From: Halodesulfovibrio marinisediminis DSM 17456
GTDB lineage: Bacteria; Desulfobacterota; Desulfovibrionia; Desulfovibrionales; Desulfovibrionaceae
Length of the DNA: 64,000 bases
Assembly: GCF_900129975.1 (NCBI RefSeq)
Contig: NZ_FSRG01000007.1
Coordinates: 155,763-219,762, forward strand
Direction of reading: 5' to 3'
Shown: piece by piece, positions 27,444 to 35,742 of the stretch
Numbering within the stretch: the first letter of the stretch is position 1
Layout of the letters: every line of letters begins with the position of its first letter
The notes under the pieces: generated by a model
The model's input: only the letters and a program-made list of their open reading frames with translations
The model's database searches: none
What the model was told of the DNA's origin: nothing
Position numbers and translations under genes: made by a program

Positions 27444-28091
27444 CTATTCTTCTTTGAGCTCTTTATGGCAGAACCACCAGTCATATCCTTCGTGGGTGTC
27501 CAGCCGGATTTTTGCATCATCAATAGTCTGTGCAGGTGGAATAATAACACGGTCGCCGATAAGTTCGTTTTTGGGCCAGTTTGCCGGTATGGCAACTTTG
27601 TTTCTGTCTGAAGTTTGTAATGCTTTTACGGTACGGATAACTTCATCAATATTGCGCCCGACTTCCTGTGGGTAGTAGAAGACTGTACGAACAAGCCCGT
27701 CAGGATCAATAAAGAAAACCGCACGGACAGTGTTTGTGCCTTTGCCTGGGTGGACCATGCCGAGTTTTTCGGCCACTTCACCAGAGTCAGCAATAATAGG
27801 GAAGGAGATTTGGACACCGGTTTGTTCCTTAATCCATTCTACCCACTTGATATGCGCAAAAACCTGATCCATGGATATGCCGATAAGTTTGCAATTAAGT
27901 GCATCAAAGTCTTTAATGCGTTTTTGAAAACCAACAAATTCTGTAGTACATACGGGGGTAAAGTCAGCAGGATGGCTGAAAAGAATAAACCAGTTTCCTT
28001 TCATATCATCAGGAAGCGTCATTGTTCCATGTGTTGTTTTTACTTCAATCTGCGGAAGCGGATCGCCTAGTAATGGGAATAAGGTTGTCAT
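27444..28091 (-). CDS. peroxiredoxin, Prx6 (1-Cys) class
   Basis: Thiol peroxidase that reduces hydrogen peroxide and organic peroxides. 215 residues with the active-site motif [12 protein letters not shown] (peroxidatic Cys near 48), the conserved Arg region [13 protein letters not shown] and the long C-terminal arm of the Prx6 group. A second Cys near the C-terminus (WWFCHKEL) could act as resolving Cys, as in archaeal Prx6 proteins. Ribosome site GGAG before the ATG. Fits oxygen defence in an anaerobe. Confidence 0.92.
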   Translation of the reverse strand: MTTLFPLLGDPLPQIEVKTTHGTMTLPDDMKGNWFILFSHPADFTPVCTTEFVGFQKRIKDFDALNCKLIGISMDQVFAHIKWVEWIKEQTGVQISFPIIADSGEVAEKLGMVHPGKGTNTVRAVFFIDPDGLVRTVFYYPQEVGRNIDEVIRTVKALQTSDRNKVAIPANWPKNELIGDRVIIPPAQTIDDAKIRLDTHEGYDWWFCHKELKEE

Positions 28092-28257
28092 TACAATCTC
28101 CTATAATGAAAGAACATATTGCTTTTGCGATTGTTGCATGGTTTAGATGTCAATTTTGTGCAAAAAAGGTAGTTAGTTCATTTTTAATATTATTTTGTTG
28201 AAATTGCGTGTAACAGGGTACCATAATGACATAAATTCTATGAACGGGGTTTGATTT

Positions 28258-29154
28258 ATGAGTCTGTCTAAAGATGTTTTGTTTTTCGCTGATCAGCTCT
28301 CGAATGGTGTTATGATTTTTTCACCCGAATGTGAGGTCTTGTACTCAAATCCTGCAGCACAAACTATGTGGAATCATGGAAAACATGATGTGCTGGAGGG
28401 ATTCGCTACCGGGGTTGGGGAAAAAACAATTTCTCAATATGAGCATCCGGTGATGCAGGCACTTCAATCAAATCGCTCCGTGTCACAAACTCTTCTCAGA
28501 CAGAGAGCGTCTAAACAGGATGCTCTGCAATGGGTTAAAATGACAGCGAATCCCATTCGAGACGCCGGACAGATAAAGTATGTACTTCTTTCGCTTGAAG
28601 ATGTAACGCAGAGCAAGCAGGTGTCTGATATTCTGAGCTCGCGTTCTTATATGCTTGATCAGTTAGATGTTGTGGATTCTATCACGGGGTTGTATAACTC
28701 GCGTTACGCACCGGTATTATTGGAAAGAACAATCTCTGATGTCGTTGAACAGCAAAACTCGTTGAGTGTTTGTGTGTTTGATATTGATCATTTCACCCGT
28801 CTTAATGAAGCGCAGGGCAGGCGCTGCGGGGATGAAGTATTGCGGTATCTAGCGGCATTACTTGGCCAGCACATGCGTGAAGGTGACGTTATGGCACGTA
28901 CTGGTGGTGGAGAGTTTTTAGTTCTGCTGCCGTCCTGCAGTGCTAAAGAAGCATTGATGCGGATGGAGGCTTTTGGAGCGCAGTTACGCAGTGCGGAGTT
29001 GTCATGCACGGTGCGTCCAATTACCGTGAGTGGTGGTATTGCCGAAATGGCAGAGAATGAGAAAGGAGCACAGCTTGTAGAGCGAGCCGATAGTCTTTTG
29101 TATCTTGCAAAGCTGGATGGACGTGACAAGTTCCTTACCGAAGACGTTGTGTAA
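28258..29154 (+). CDS. PAS-GGDEF protein with degenerate GGGEF site
   Basis: 298 residues. PAS domain (about 8-115; NGVMIFSPECEVLYSNPAAQ), linker helix, then a GGDEF domain (about 135-295) with VFDIDHFTRLNEAQG and CGDEVLRYLA. The active-site loop reads RTGGGEFLVLL: the metal-binding Asp of GGDEF is Gly, and the usual His before the GD motif is Arg. Cyclic-di-GMP synthesis is therefore doubtful; it may act as a GTP or c-di-GMP sensor. No membrane segment. Confidence 0.85.
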   Translation: MSLSKDVLFFADQLSNGVMIFSPECEVLYSNPAAQTMWNHGKHDVLEGFATGVGEKTISQYEHPVMQALQSNRSVSQTLLRQRASKQDALQWVKMTANPIRDAGQIKYVLLSLEDVTQSKQVSDILSSRSYMLDQLDVVDSITGLYNSRYAPVLLERTISDVVEQQNSLSVCVFDIDHFTRLNEAQGRRCGDEVLRYLAALLGQHMREGDVMARTGGGEFLVLLPSCSAKEALMRMEAFGAQLRSAELSCTVRPITVSGGIAEMAENEKGAQLVERADSLLYLAKLDGRDKFLTEDVV

Positions 29155-29218
29155 CTCTTTTTTACAAATAAAAATTTATACAAAGTAATAGCCGAGATCT
29201 ATTGCATATGTTGAGCAG

Positions 29219-29253
29219 CGCCGCATCCGTATTCGGGTGCGGCGTCTTTTTTT
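29219..29253 (+). terminator. terminator after GGDEF gene
   Basis: CGCCGCATCCG / CGGGTGCGGCG stem with TATT loop and T7 tract. Confidence 0.9.
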
Positions 29254-29621
29254 CCTCCCCCCCAGATACGGTACGGTGCCTTGAGACCATTGTTACGTAT
29301 CCTTCATATCTTTGCCTCGTTATGTTGTACGAAATTCCATATGTATTGTTCCCCTTCGACCATAATTAGAAGGAGAGAAAATGGAGTTTACGAATCGGCA
29401 TGAAGCAGCCGCCCACTATGCAGAACTATTTCGCATTGCCCGTAAGGAGTCTGAGAGGTCAGCTATTCGTTTGATGGCTGAGCTAGGGCGTCGTGATCTA
29501 TTCTTTCTGCTGACACGGATTATTGGGCGTAAGGACATGGACCATGACTGGCACTTTGCCCGATGTCAGGAAGTGCAGCAGAAACCGGATGGCATGCTCG
29601 ATCTGTGGGCAAGAGAGCATT

Positions 29622-29631
29622 ATAAATCGAC
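29622..29631 (+). repeat. attL core
   Basis: ATAAATCGAC, encoding part of Tyr-Lys-Ser-Thr of the terminase Walker A loop; the other copy is at 44669-44678. Confidence 0.8.
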
Positions 29632-29683
29632 TATTTATATTAAATGTATAAGTGTTTTAAATTATTTAATATTTCTCGATAAA

Positions 29684-29734
29684 ATTATACACACGAGCCG
29701 TTTCTGCGCTGATTTGTATAATCCTGTGTATAAT
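29684..29734. promoter_or_regulatory. left TGTATAAT repeats, candidate integrase arm sites
   Basis: Three copies of TGTATAAT: one inverted within 29684-29694 (ATTATACACAC) and two direct at 29715-29722 and 29727-29734 (the last as TGTGTATAAT). Two more copies lie 60 bases inside the right end. The placement fits arm-type sites for integrase or excisionase; inference. Confidence 0.5.
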
Positions 29735-29758
29735 TCTCACCCCTTAACCCGAAAGTGA

Positions 29759-30071
29759 ACATTCGGGACTCCTACCAACTCGGAAAGTTTTTCTCCGATA
29801 TCCAGATTTTTTTGATGAAACATTCTGCGATTGAGTAAGTAAACAGTAAGTTTTTTCACTTATCCACAGCTTAACTTGCTTAAATGAAAAGAAACTGTGG
29901 ATAATCTTAGAGAGGGAATAAATTTCATTTTCCAAGATAACATCCTGAGTCGGTTGCGATATAGTGCACGTACTTTCGATCGAGGGAGTTAGCTTGCAGT
30001 GAGTTAATAACTTTTGATCATAACTTTATTAAAACTGTGGTCAACGAAAAATGACCACCTTGGAGAAAAAA
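29759..30071. other. left-end non-coding region with paired DnaA boxes
   Basis: 313 bases without a gene. They contain two perfect DnaA boxes in opposite orientation, TTATCCACAG (29860-29869) and CTGTGGATAA (29895-29904), 25 bases apart, in AT-rich DNA, and one copy of TGAACATTCG (29756-29765) that recurs near 39.7-39.8 kb. This could be a replication origin or a regulatory region of the element. Confidence 0.5.
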
Positions 30072-30452
30072 ATGAAAGTAACAGTCCTTGAAAACGCACC
30101 TGTAGAGATCAATTTTGATGACGTTGTTATCGCTCATAAACATGCACCTGAAGCAGACCTCACTTATTGTAAAAAGGGTGAGGATAAGAGTTTAACTTTT
30201 CGTTTCTCAGCAGATTTTATCGACGAGATTCTGGAAGGGAAGAAAGGCGTCGATGTTGGTTACAGTGAGAAGCTGAACATGCTGACCTTCAAAGGGTGTG
30301 ACTCTGGGCGTACAATTGTACTGGGTGAGAAACGTGGTCATGGGTCACTCAGCTTCCGTTCAAGGGCTTTTCCGGTGCAAGCTGAGAAGGTTTATTTCAA
30401 ACATTTCTACAAGCATAAAGACCGCTACTGCTGTTTCTTTGAAACGAAGTAG
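30072..30452 (+). CDS. hypothetical protein of element
   Basis: 126 residues from the ATG at 30072 (TTGGAG six bases upstream; better than the ATG at 30051). Predicted mostly beta, with several aromatic and basic residues near the C-terminus (VYFKHFYKHKDRYCCFFE). No family recognised, no signal peptide. It is the first gene of the element, reading towards the integrase. Confidence 0.6.
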   Translation: MKVTVLENAPVEINFDDVVIAHKHAPEADLTYCKKGEDKSLTFRFSADFIDEILEGKKGVDVGYSEKLNMLTFKGCDSGRTIVLGEKRGHGSLSFRSRAFPVQAEKVYFKHFYKHKDRYCCFFETK

Positions 30453-30560
30453 TTTCGTTAGCTGCCTCAGCTAGTTAAAATGATCGTCTGTGCAGAGTGT
30501 GTGGTGACTTCCACACACGCTGTTACAGATGGCAGCGTGTTAAAATGTTTTCAGTGACCA

Positions 30561-30576
30561 TGTACTGTACCGTACA
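30561..30576. promoter_or_regulatory. candidate operator before AlpA-like gene
   Basis: TGTACTGTACCGTACA, a palindrome with one mismatch per arm, about 40 bases before the AlpA-like gene and next to TATTAAT, a possible -10. A separate perfect hairpin GTGTGTGG / CCACACAC lies at about 30499-30519. Confidence 0.3.
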
Positions 30577-30616
30577 ATCATATTAATAATGAACAACCAT
30601 CAACCGGAGGTAAGCT

Positions 30617-30856
30617 ATGGCGAAACCGCAACTAAGTCTCATTCCACGTAAATATGTAAACCAAAAAAATGCCGCTGCATATTGCGGATACGGAGTTGAA
30701 ACTTTCCGAAAGTACGAGGGCAAATACAGTATCCCGCGTAAGGGACCTGACAACTCAAAGTACTCTGTCGAAGACTTGGATAGGTTCATGGAGAACCCAC
30801 ACACATTCTGTATGACCCAGAAACCACGTCGTAGAAATATTCCGGAGTTTGTATAG
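30617..30856 (+). CDS. AlpA/excisionase-like DNA-binding protein
   Basis: 79 residues, basic. A MerR/AlpA-type winged helix pattern: KYVNQKNAAAYCGYGVETFRKYEGKYSIPRKG followed by YSVEDLDRFME. Small proteins of this kind act as excisionase (recombination directionality factor) or integrase activator. The stop overlaps the integrase GTG by one base, so the two are co-translated. Good AACCGGAGG ribosome site. Confidence 0.7.
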   Translation: MAKPQLSLIPRKYVNQKNAAAYCGYGVETFRKYEGKYSIPRKGPDNSKYSVEDLDRFMENPHTFCMTQKPRRRNIPEFV

Positions 30857-31899
30857 TGGGTATCGTTCGACAAGGTGAAAACTGGTATGTTCAATACCGT
30901 ATTCCGAATGCGGTTGGGAAGGCTCCAGTGAAAGAAGCATGTGGGAAAGGTCCTGAGGGGAAACGGAAAGCTGAAATCCGTGACGCAGAGATCACGTTGG
31001 CAAAGAAGAAAGGTGAGTTCAACGCACCGATAACATATGATAAGTACTTTATGGAGGTCGCAAAGGAATACGTCGAGGAGTTGCAAATTAAGAAGATGAG
31101 TGAAGCGTATGTCAGCAATGTTAGGAGGTTGATTAACAAAGATTGGCGAGTGTTATTTAAAAACAAAGAAATGAATCAAATCATTTGGACGGACTTTAAT
31201 CCGCTCCGGAATAAGTATGCTCATCTTGCTGAGTGTACTGCTGGAAACTATCTCGGCATGTTGAATGCTATTTTTAACTATGCTGAGATCATGGATTACA
31301 TTCCGGTAAACCCGATGAAGAAATGGTTGGGTCAGAACAAGTATAAATCATCTCGCAGGAAGTTGACGATAACATTTAATGACTTTGCGAGGATTGTGGA
31401 GCACGCTCAGCCACATCTGAAGTTCGCATTACAAACTCTGTGGGCAACTGGGGTGCGCCCCGGTCCCACAGAATTGTTTAAACTGCAATGGTCTGATGTT
31501 AACTGGGAGAGTAAAAATATTCGTGTCAGGGGTACAAAAACAGAAGGTGCTGACAGGGTGATTCCACTTGATGATGACTATATGGATATTCTGAAACAGA
31601 AAAAGCAAGAAGCTAAGACTGATTACCTGATTGAGTATCGAGGTAAGCCAATTAAACGTAAGGTTGGTAAGTCGTTCGCCCAAGCTGTGCAAGCTGCTGG
31701 TATTAAGTCTAACGTATGTTTATATCATGTAAGACATTTGTATGCTTCAGAAACTCTTAAGGGAAAAGCTGACCTACGTGCTGTAGCAGGTCTCTTGGGT
31801 CATCGCTCGCTTAAAATGTTAACTGAAGTGTACTACCATGAACTCGAAGGTGAACGGCGGAAAGCCATCGAGGCAAAACCGAAACTTCCAAAACTCTAA
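30856..31899 (+). CDS. int: tyrosine-family site-specific integrase
   Basis: 347 residues. N-terminal arm and SAM-like core-binding domain (about 1-165), then the catalytic domain with Arg in ATGVRPGPTELFKLQW, Lys in RGTKTEGADRVIPL, HVRHLY (His and Arg), LLGHRS and the nucleophile Tyr in EVYYHEL. All catalytic residues are present. It starts with GTG overlapping the AlpA-like stop and lies 1.2 kb inside attL. It is the likely enzyme for insertion into and excision from terL. Confidence 0.92.
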   Translation: MGIVRQGENWYVQYRIPNAVGKAPVKEACGKGPEGKRKAEIRDAEITLAKKKGEFNAPITYDKYFMEVAKEYVEELQIKKMSEAYVSNVRRLINKDWRVLFKNKEMNQIIWTDFNPLRNKYAHLAECTAGNYLGMLNAIFNYAEIMDYIPVNPMKKWLGQNKYKSSRRKLTITFNDFARIVEHAQPHLKFALQTLWATGVRPGPTELFKLQWSDVNWESKNIRVRGTKTEGADRVIPLDDDYMDILKQKKQEAKTDYLIEYRGKPIKRKVGKSFAQAVQAAGIKSNVCLYHVRHLYASETLKGKADLRAVAGLLGHRSLKMLTEVYYHELEGERRKAIEAKPKLPKL

Positions 31900-31922
31900 T
31901 ACAATGAAAAACGAACACCTAG

Positions 31923-31957
31923 AGGGCAGCAATAGCTTTTATTGCTGCCCTTTTTTA
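31923..31957 (+). terminator. terminator after integrase
   Basis: GGGCAGCAAT / ATTGCTGCCC stem with a T6 tract. Confidence 0.9.
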
Positions 31958-32144
31958 TGACCTATTGTTAGGAGTCAGAAATAATTATTGTATCGTGCAA
32001 TGGGGTGAAGTGTTTACCATGGCTGGTAGGGGAGATGAAAATATAATTATACCCAAATAGATAACAGGAGTATTTTCAGGATTTGGAAGAGAGGACCTAT
32101 GTGTAACTTCGTGGATGTAGCATCGTTTTGAATGGTTAGAAAAC

Positions 32145-32167
32145 ATGGGTAGAGTAACTCTACCCAT
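32145..32167 (-). terminator. terminator-like palindrome after the restriction endonuclease
   Basis: ATGGGTAGAGT / ACTCTACCCAT, perfect 11-bp arms around one base, seven bases beyond the endonuclease stop and followed on the minus strand by GTTTTCT. Confidence 0.6.
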
Positions 32168-32172
32168 TGAAA

Positions 32173-32991
32173 TTATAATACTCGTGAAGCCATTTCATAG
32201 CAGTCTGCGATGCTGTCGACCCTAAAAGCATCATCTACTGCTGATTTTGGTTTGTCATGGACTGTTACAATGGAGTGTGTCGCAACGGTTTGTAGTCCAA
32301 CCTTGTCAGCAAGAGTTAGATTCGTTGAGGCTGCATAATATGAAATACCCTGCGGATTAATAATCCAGTCACGAGTTTGTAAATGAGCATACATTGCTTT
32401 TAATAAGCTACCTTCATGTGCAAGCTGTAGGCGTCGGTCTGGACGAACTGTAGATTTAACTCCGAAGTATCCTTTTATATCATTCAGCTCACATTTACCA
32501 CTCAGCTCACGATAGAGACAAGAAAGATGCTCAATATCGGTACAACAAAGTGACTTTATAGTAAGTCTTGAATCAAGCTTATCTTTATGAACAATGATGA
32601 AGTCTGGATTTGAGGATATGAGGCTTACCTGTTCACGGGCAAGTTTGAATCGCAAGTCTTCAATGTAGTTGAAGAGTCTTGGAGTGTAGACTTGAGCTAG
32701 GTCATATACTCTAACATTTGGAAGTGGGATGGCAACCCAATTGCGATTGTGTTTCACCGAATAGTTGTTGAAAAAAACTGCAATGAGGTATTCATACCAA
32801 TCTCCATGAACATTATTTAATGCCCCTTGCTTTATTTCGGGATGTCTTCTCCTGATTTCGTGATCGAACTCACGGAAAAGTTCAGAAAAGTATTTTGATG
32901 ATGGGGGAGAGGTCGCTTCAATTAAGGAGCAAAATGATTCAAGTTTATTGACTTGAAGGTGACCTGAGGGAAGTCGAGTGGTTAGTGGCAT
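32173..32991 (-). CDS. type II restriction endonuclease, Cfr10I/Bse634I/NgoMIV-like
   Basis: 272 residues. The catalytic pattern of the CCGG-family enzymes is visible: Pro-Asp at 129-130 (SNPDFIIV), then FGVKSTVRPDRRLQLAHEG with Lys near 179, the PDRR-x-Q sequence and a Glu near 193. Known relatives cut sites containing CCGG (for example RCCGGY), so a CCGG-core target is the natural guess; inference. Its ribosome site is buried in a hairpin (32995-33029). It follows the cytosine methyltransferase on the same strand. Confidence 0.75.
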   Translation of the reverse strand: MPLTTRLPSGHLQVNKLESFCSLIEATSPPSSKYFSELFREFDHEIRRRHPEIKQGALNNVHGDWYEYLIAVFFNNYSVKHNRNWVAIPLPNVRVYDLAQVYTPRLFNYIEDLRFKLAREQVSLISSNPDFIIVHKDKLDSRLTIKSLCCTDIEHLSCLYRELSGKCELNDIKGYFGVKSTVRPDRRLQLAHEGSLLKAMYAHLQTRDWIINPQGISYYAASTNLTLADKVGLQTVATHSIVTVHDKPKSAVDDAFRVDSIADCYEMASRVL

Positions 32992-32994
32992 AAG

Positions 32995-33029
32995 TAAGGC
33001 TCCAGTAAAGTAATATTACTGGAGCCTTA
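32995..33029 (-). promoter_or_regulatory. hairpin sequestering the endonuclease ribosome binding site
   Basis: On the minus strand a perfect 14-bp stem (TAAGGCTCCAGTAA / TTACTGGAGCCTTA, loop TATTACT) ends three bases before the endonuclease ATG. The only Shine-Dalgarno, GGAG eight bases before the ATG, is inside the 3' arm. There is no U tract, so it is not an ordinary terminator. Confidence 0.65.
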
Positions 33030-33058
33030 ACAGTATGAGAACTATGGGTCAATGCCCA

Positions 33059-34162
33059 CTAACCATTGTGTGCCATAAGAAAAGTTCGCAAGGTATTTGC
33101 TAATGCATTAGCCATGATAAAAGGAACACCGTTGCCAATTCCTTTGAACATGTTCGTTAAACTCATTTCAGGCGGGAGGGAGAATTGAGTCGGTAGTGAT
33201 TGGATCGCTAGTGCCTCAGCAGCGGAAATTCTTCGTGCCTTATATGGGTGTAGATGTACTTCATTATTTCCATAACAGGCAGTAGGAGAATAACGCCATC
33301 TATGCAATCTTTTATATGATTTCTTACTGTCATCTCCTTCAAGGACAGTTTGGAAGCGTTGTAAGCCACCTCTAGGGGTGAAGTGATTTTTTCCATTAGG
33401 ATGACTTGCAACATTATTTTGCTCAAACCAATACTGAACCGTTAATTCTACTGGAAGTTCTTCGAGAGGTTCTACGACAGAGTCTTCAACAAATGGAGAT
33501 GTTGTTGGCCAATTAAAAGCAAAAGCTTCTCTGTTAGGGAAAGTTTTATTTGCATCCCACGGAAAAAGGCTATCAAGTTCTTCAGAACTGTGGATCGTTG
33601 TAAATGTGTTCTTTTTTAAACCAATTAAGATAACGCGTTCTCTGTCTTGGGGAGCAGAAAATTCTATAGAATTTAGTAGCCGATCAGTCAGATTGTAGTG
33701 TTGGGAAAGCTTATTTTTCAAGCTATCATAAAATTCACGATGTTTCTTCGTTCGAATTAGCCCTTTAACATTTTCAAAAACAAAGAAGTCTGGAAGATGG
33801 GTTAGGATTAAAGAAGTATAAGTAGCACTGAGGATACCATTTTCCCCTTTGTGCCCTTTGTTTTTTCCACCAACAGAGAAGTCTGGACATGGAGGACCAC
33901 CAATAAATCCACTAATCGTGCCTTCAGCTCTGTCTTGTTCAAGGGAGTCGCTAAGGAATTCTCTTTTTTCGTGCAAGAACTCGTCAATACTACAATTAAA
34001 CATTGTAGCTGGGTCAACAATATGGTTCAGTTGGTTCCTAGCGTAGGCATAAGCGTTGAGGAATGGAGAATGTACTTCATTTACCATTTTGATCTCAAAG
34101 CCATTGTACTCAAAGCCCAAGTCTAAAAAACCGAGACCAGAAAAGAAGGAATATATATTCAT
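33059..34162 (-). CDS. DNA (cytosine-5) methyltransferase
   Basis: 367 residues. Motif I FSGLGFLDLGFE, motif IV GGPPCPDFS with the catalytic Cys near 92, motif VI FENVKG (near 130), motif VIII QDRERVILIG (near 172) and the C-terminal motifs IX/X (RRISAAEALAIQSLP and GNGVPF). Full length. It protects DNA against the neighbouring endonuclease; it is transcribed before it in the same direction. Vsr is upstream on the same strand. Confidence 0.93.
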   Translation of the reverse strand: MNIYSFFSGLGFLDLGFEYNGFEIKMVNEVHSPFLNAYAYARNQLNHIVDPATMFNCSIDEFLHEKREFLSDSLEQDRAEGTISGFIGGPPCPDFSVGGKNKGHKGENGILSATYTSLILTHLPDFFVFENVKGLIRTKKHREFYDSLKNKLSQHYNLTDRLLNSIEFSAPQDRERVILIGLKKNTFTTIHSSEELDSLFPWDANKTFPNREAFAFNWPTTSPFVEDSVVEPLEELPVELTVQYWFEQNNVASHPNGKNHFTPRGGLQRFQTVLEGDDSKKSYKRLHRWRYSPTACYGNNEVHLHPYKARRISAAEALAIQSLPTQFSLPPEMSLTNMFKGIGNGVPFIMANALANTLRTFLMAHNG

Positions 34163-34573
34163 TAAGATGCTCTTTAGAGGAGTAGTAAAATCTTAGAAAA
34201 GTTCGAGGCTAGTTTCTAGGGTACTTGAATGGAAGGTTCACATCTCAAGTTGAACCTGCTTATCTTACCAGCAAGAAAATCTCAATTGGTGATAAAAGGG
34301 GGCGTCTTTCCAGCTTTTTGATTAGTAGTGACTTGTTAATATATTGTTTAAAAAAAGTACCGGATTTTTTTTGTGAAAAAGATCTTTGTTTTTCGGTAAG
34401 TTGCATGGTTGTTGTTACGTCAGAAAGTGTGAGAGTTAACGGAGATTTTATCTTTCGGACTGGGCTTGCTCTCGTAGAGGTGAAAGATAAAGCTATATGG
34501 TTTCCCCAAAGAGGATACCCAACGTGATAGTTATTACGTGTTCGTTGTGTTTCTTATTATCATTAACCAGTTG
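34163..34573. other. gap between methyltransferase and Vsr
   Basis: 411 bases. A 100-codon frame on the + strand (34225-34527) starts at TTG with no ribosome site and is not called. The region should carry the methyltransferase promoter; I see no convincing boxes. Confidence 0.3.
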
Positions 34574-34975
34574 CTAAAGCTGGTGTCTAAGCTTCGATAA
34601 GAGTGTGTATAAGTCAGTTAGTTCACATTCCCAAATCTCAAGGACTTTCCAGCCTAACTTTTGTAGCAGCAAGGTGTTAATTCGGTCTCTTTCTTTGTTT
34701 TTAGCAATTTTTTCTTCCCAATATTGCACATTAGACTTCGGGGGCTTGTAAATTGGGCATCCTTTATGCCCATGCCAGAAGCATCCATTTACGAAAATTA
34801 CTGTCTTGTATTTGGGTAAGACTATGTCTGGGGTTCCCGGAAGGTCTTTCCTGTGAAGTCTAAATCGATATCCCATGGAATGTAGCAACGACCTAACAAC
34901 AAGCTCTGGCTTTGTATTTTTTCCCCTTATTTTACTCATCATTTCACTGCGTTTTTCTTTTGAAACAATATCCAT
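34574..34975 (-). CDS. vsr: very short patch repair endonuclease Vsr
   Basis: Nicks T:G mismatches that arise when 5-methylcytosine deaminates, so it limits mutation at sites of the linked methyltransferase. 133 residues, full length, with SEMMSKIRGKNTKPE, LPGTPDIVLPKYK (catalytic Asp near 50) and NGCFWHGHKGC (zinc/metal and catalytic histidines). Minus strand, upstream of the methyltransferase. Confidence 0.95.
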   Translation of the reverse strand: MDIVSKEKRSEMMSKIRGKNTKPELVVRSLLHSMGYRFRLHRKDLPGTPDIVLPKYKTVIFVNGCFWHGHKGCPIYKPPKSNVQYWEEKIAKNKERDRINTLLLQKLGWKVLEIWECELTDLYTLLSKLRHQL

Positions 34976-35742
34976 GAGATAACCTTTGTTAGTTATGGTT
35001 CAGGAATGAGGGTGTCCTCATTTGCTGTAAGCTAGTGGGAATATAACACGATTACGTTATCATGTTGTCGAAGTTGATGAAAAGTCACTTTTCGGAGTTA
35101 TCACCTCAGAGACCGATATTAGTTCTCGATATTCTCAATGCCTTGTTAATAAAATCCTTAACTCTTAGTCTGTTAAGACCTGAGTGTTGATTCTGAGCCA
35201 CAAGAAACCTTACTGAGTTCTGTATTGAACTTTCCGAGTGCCGATTTGCTCTTTTTGAAATGAAGAAAAGCCGCATGAATTAGTTTTCACGTGGCTTTTT
35301 TGTTGTCGAAATTTTCTCACTGGCTTTGGGAAAGTTCTTTGAGAAAACTATCAAGTTCATTTTTTATGAGAAGACATGGAGTCGAAGGAATAGACTACGG
35401 TACAGTAAAGGTATTTTGGGAAAAGAAGTACTTACTTGTTAGGGATAGTACTTCTTTACCAGTATTACCACTTTTACCAGTGTTGTAATCGGTGGTAATT
35501 GTGATGTGTTTAGGTTGAATGGGATATTGTTTTTATTAGGTTAAATTTAGTGTGGTTACTGGTAATTATGGTGTTTAATTGTTTTCTTGATGTTCTACGT
35601 GTGGTTTTGTTATTTTAATTCAGCATGTTAGGTGTGTAATGAGTCGAAAAGATTTGGTGGTTCACCTGAAGATGTCACTATGCTATTTTTTGTAAATGTA
35701 AAGGAAGGTTTATAAAGTTTAAAAGTATCGGATGGGGATGTG
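34976..35742. other. gap before primase with iteron-like repeats
   Basis: 767 bases. A perfect AATGAGG / CCTCATT hairpin lies at 35004-35021 near the Vsr promoter region, and a terminator-like hairpin (AGCCGCATGAA / TTCACGTGGCT plus T6) at about 35273-35302. Repeats of TTACCA[GC]T lie at 35456, 35465 and 35474 (9-bp period), with inverted copies at 35491-35498 and 35558-35565. A 65-codon frame at 35291 is not called: it starts inside the hairpin and its LPVLPLLPVL tail is just the repeat. Confidence 0.4.

Larger units (their letters stand above)
29381..29758 (+). pseudogene. terL: phage terminase large subunit, N-terminal fragment, interrupted by element
   Basis: The first 84 codons (to about 29631) are terminase: ...FFLLTRIIGRKDMDHDW, then DLWAREHYKST, the Walker A-like loop of phage TerL. 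At the Lys-Ser-Thr codons the element begins; the remaining 41 codons to the stop at 29758 are element DNA and AT-rich. The ATG has AAGGAGAG seven bases upstream. Joining base 29631 to 44679 restores the frame exactly (1527 bases, 508 residues plus stop). As it stands the ATPase is broken. Confidence 0.9.

Noticed and set aside
34225..34527. 100-codon + strand frame between methyltransferase and Vsr, possible C protein
   Set aside because: TTG start with no ribosome site and no helix-turn-helix.
35291..35488. 65-codon frame before the primase
   Set aside because: Starts inside a terminator-like hairpin and ends in the nucleotide repeats.
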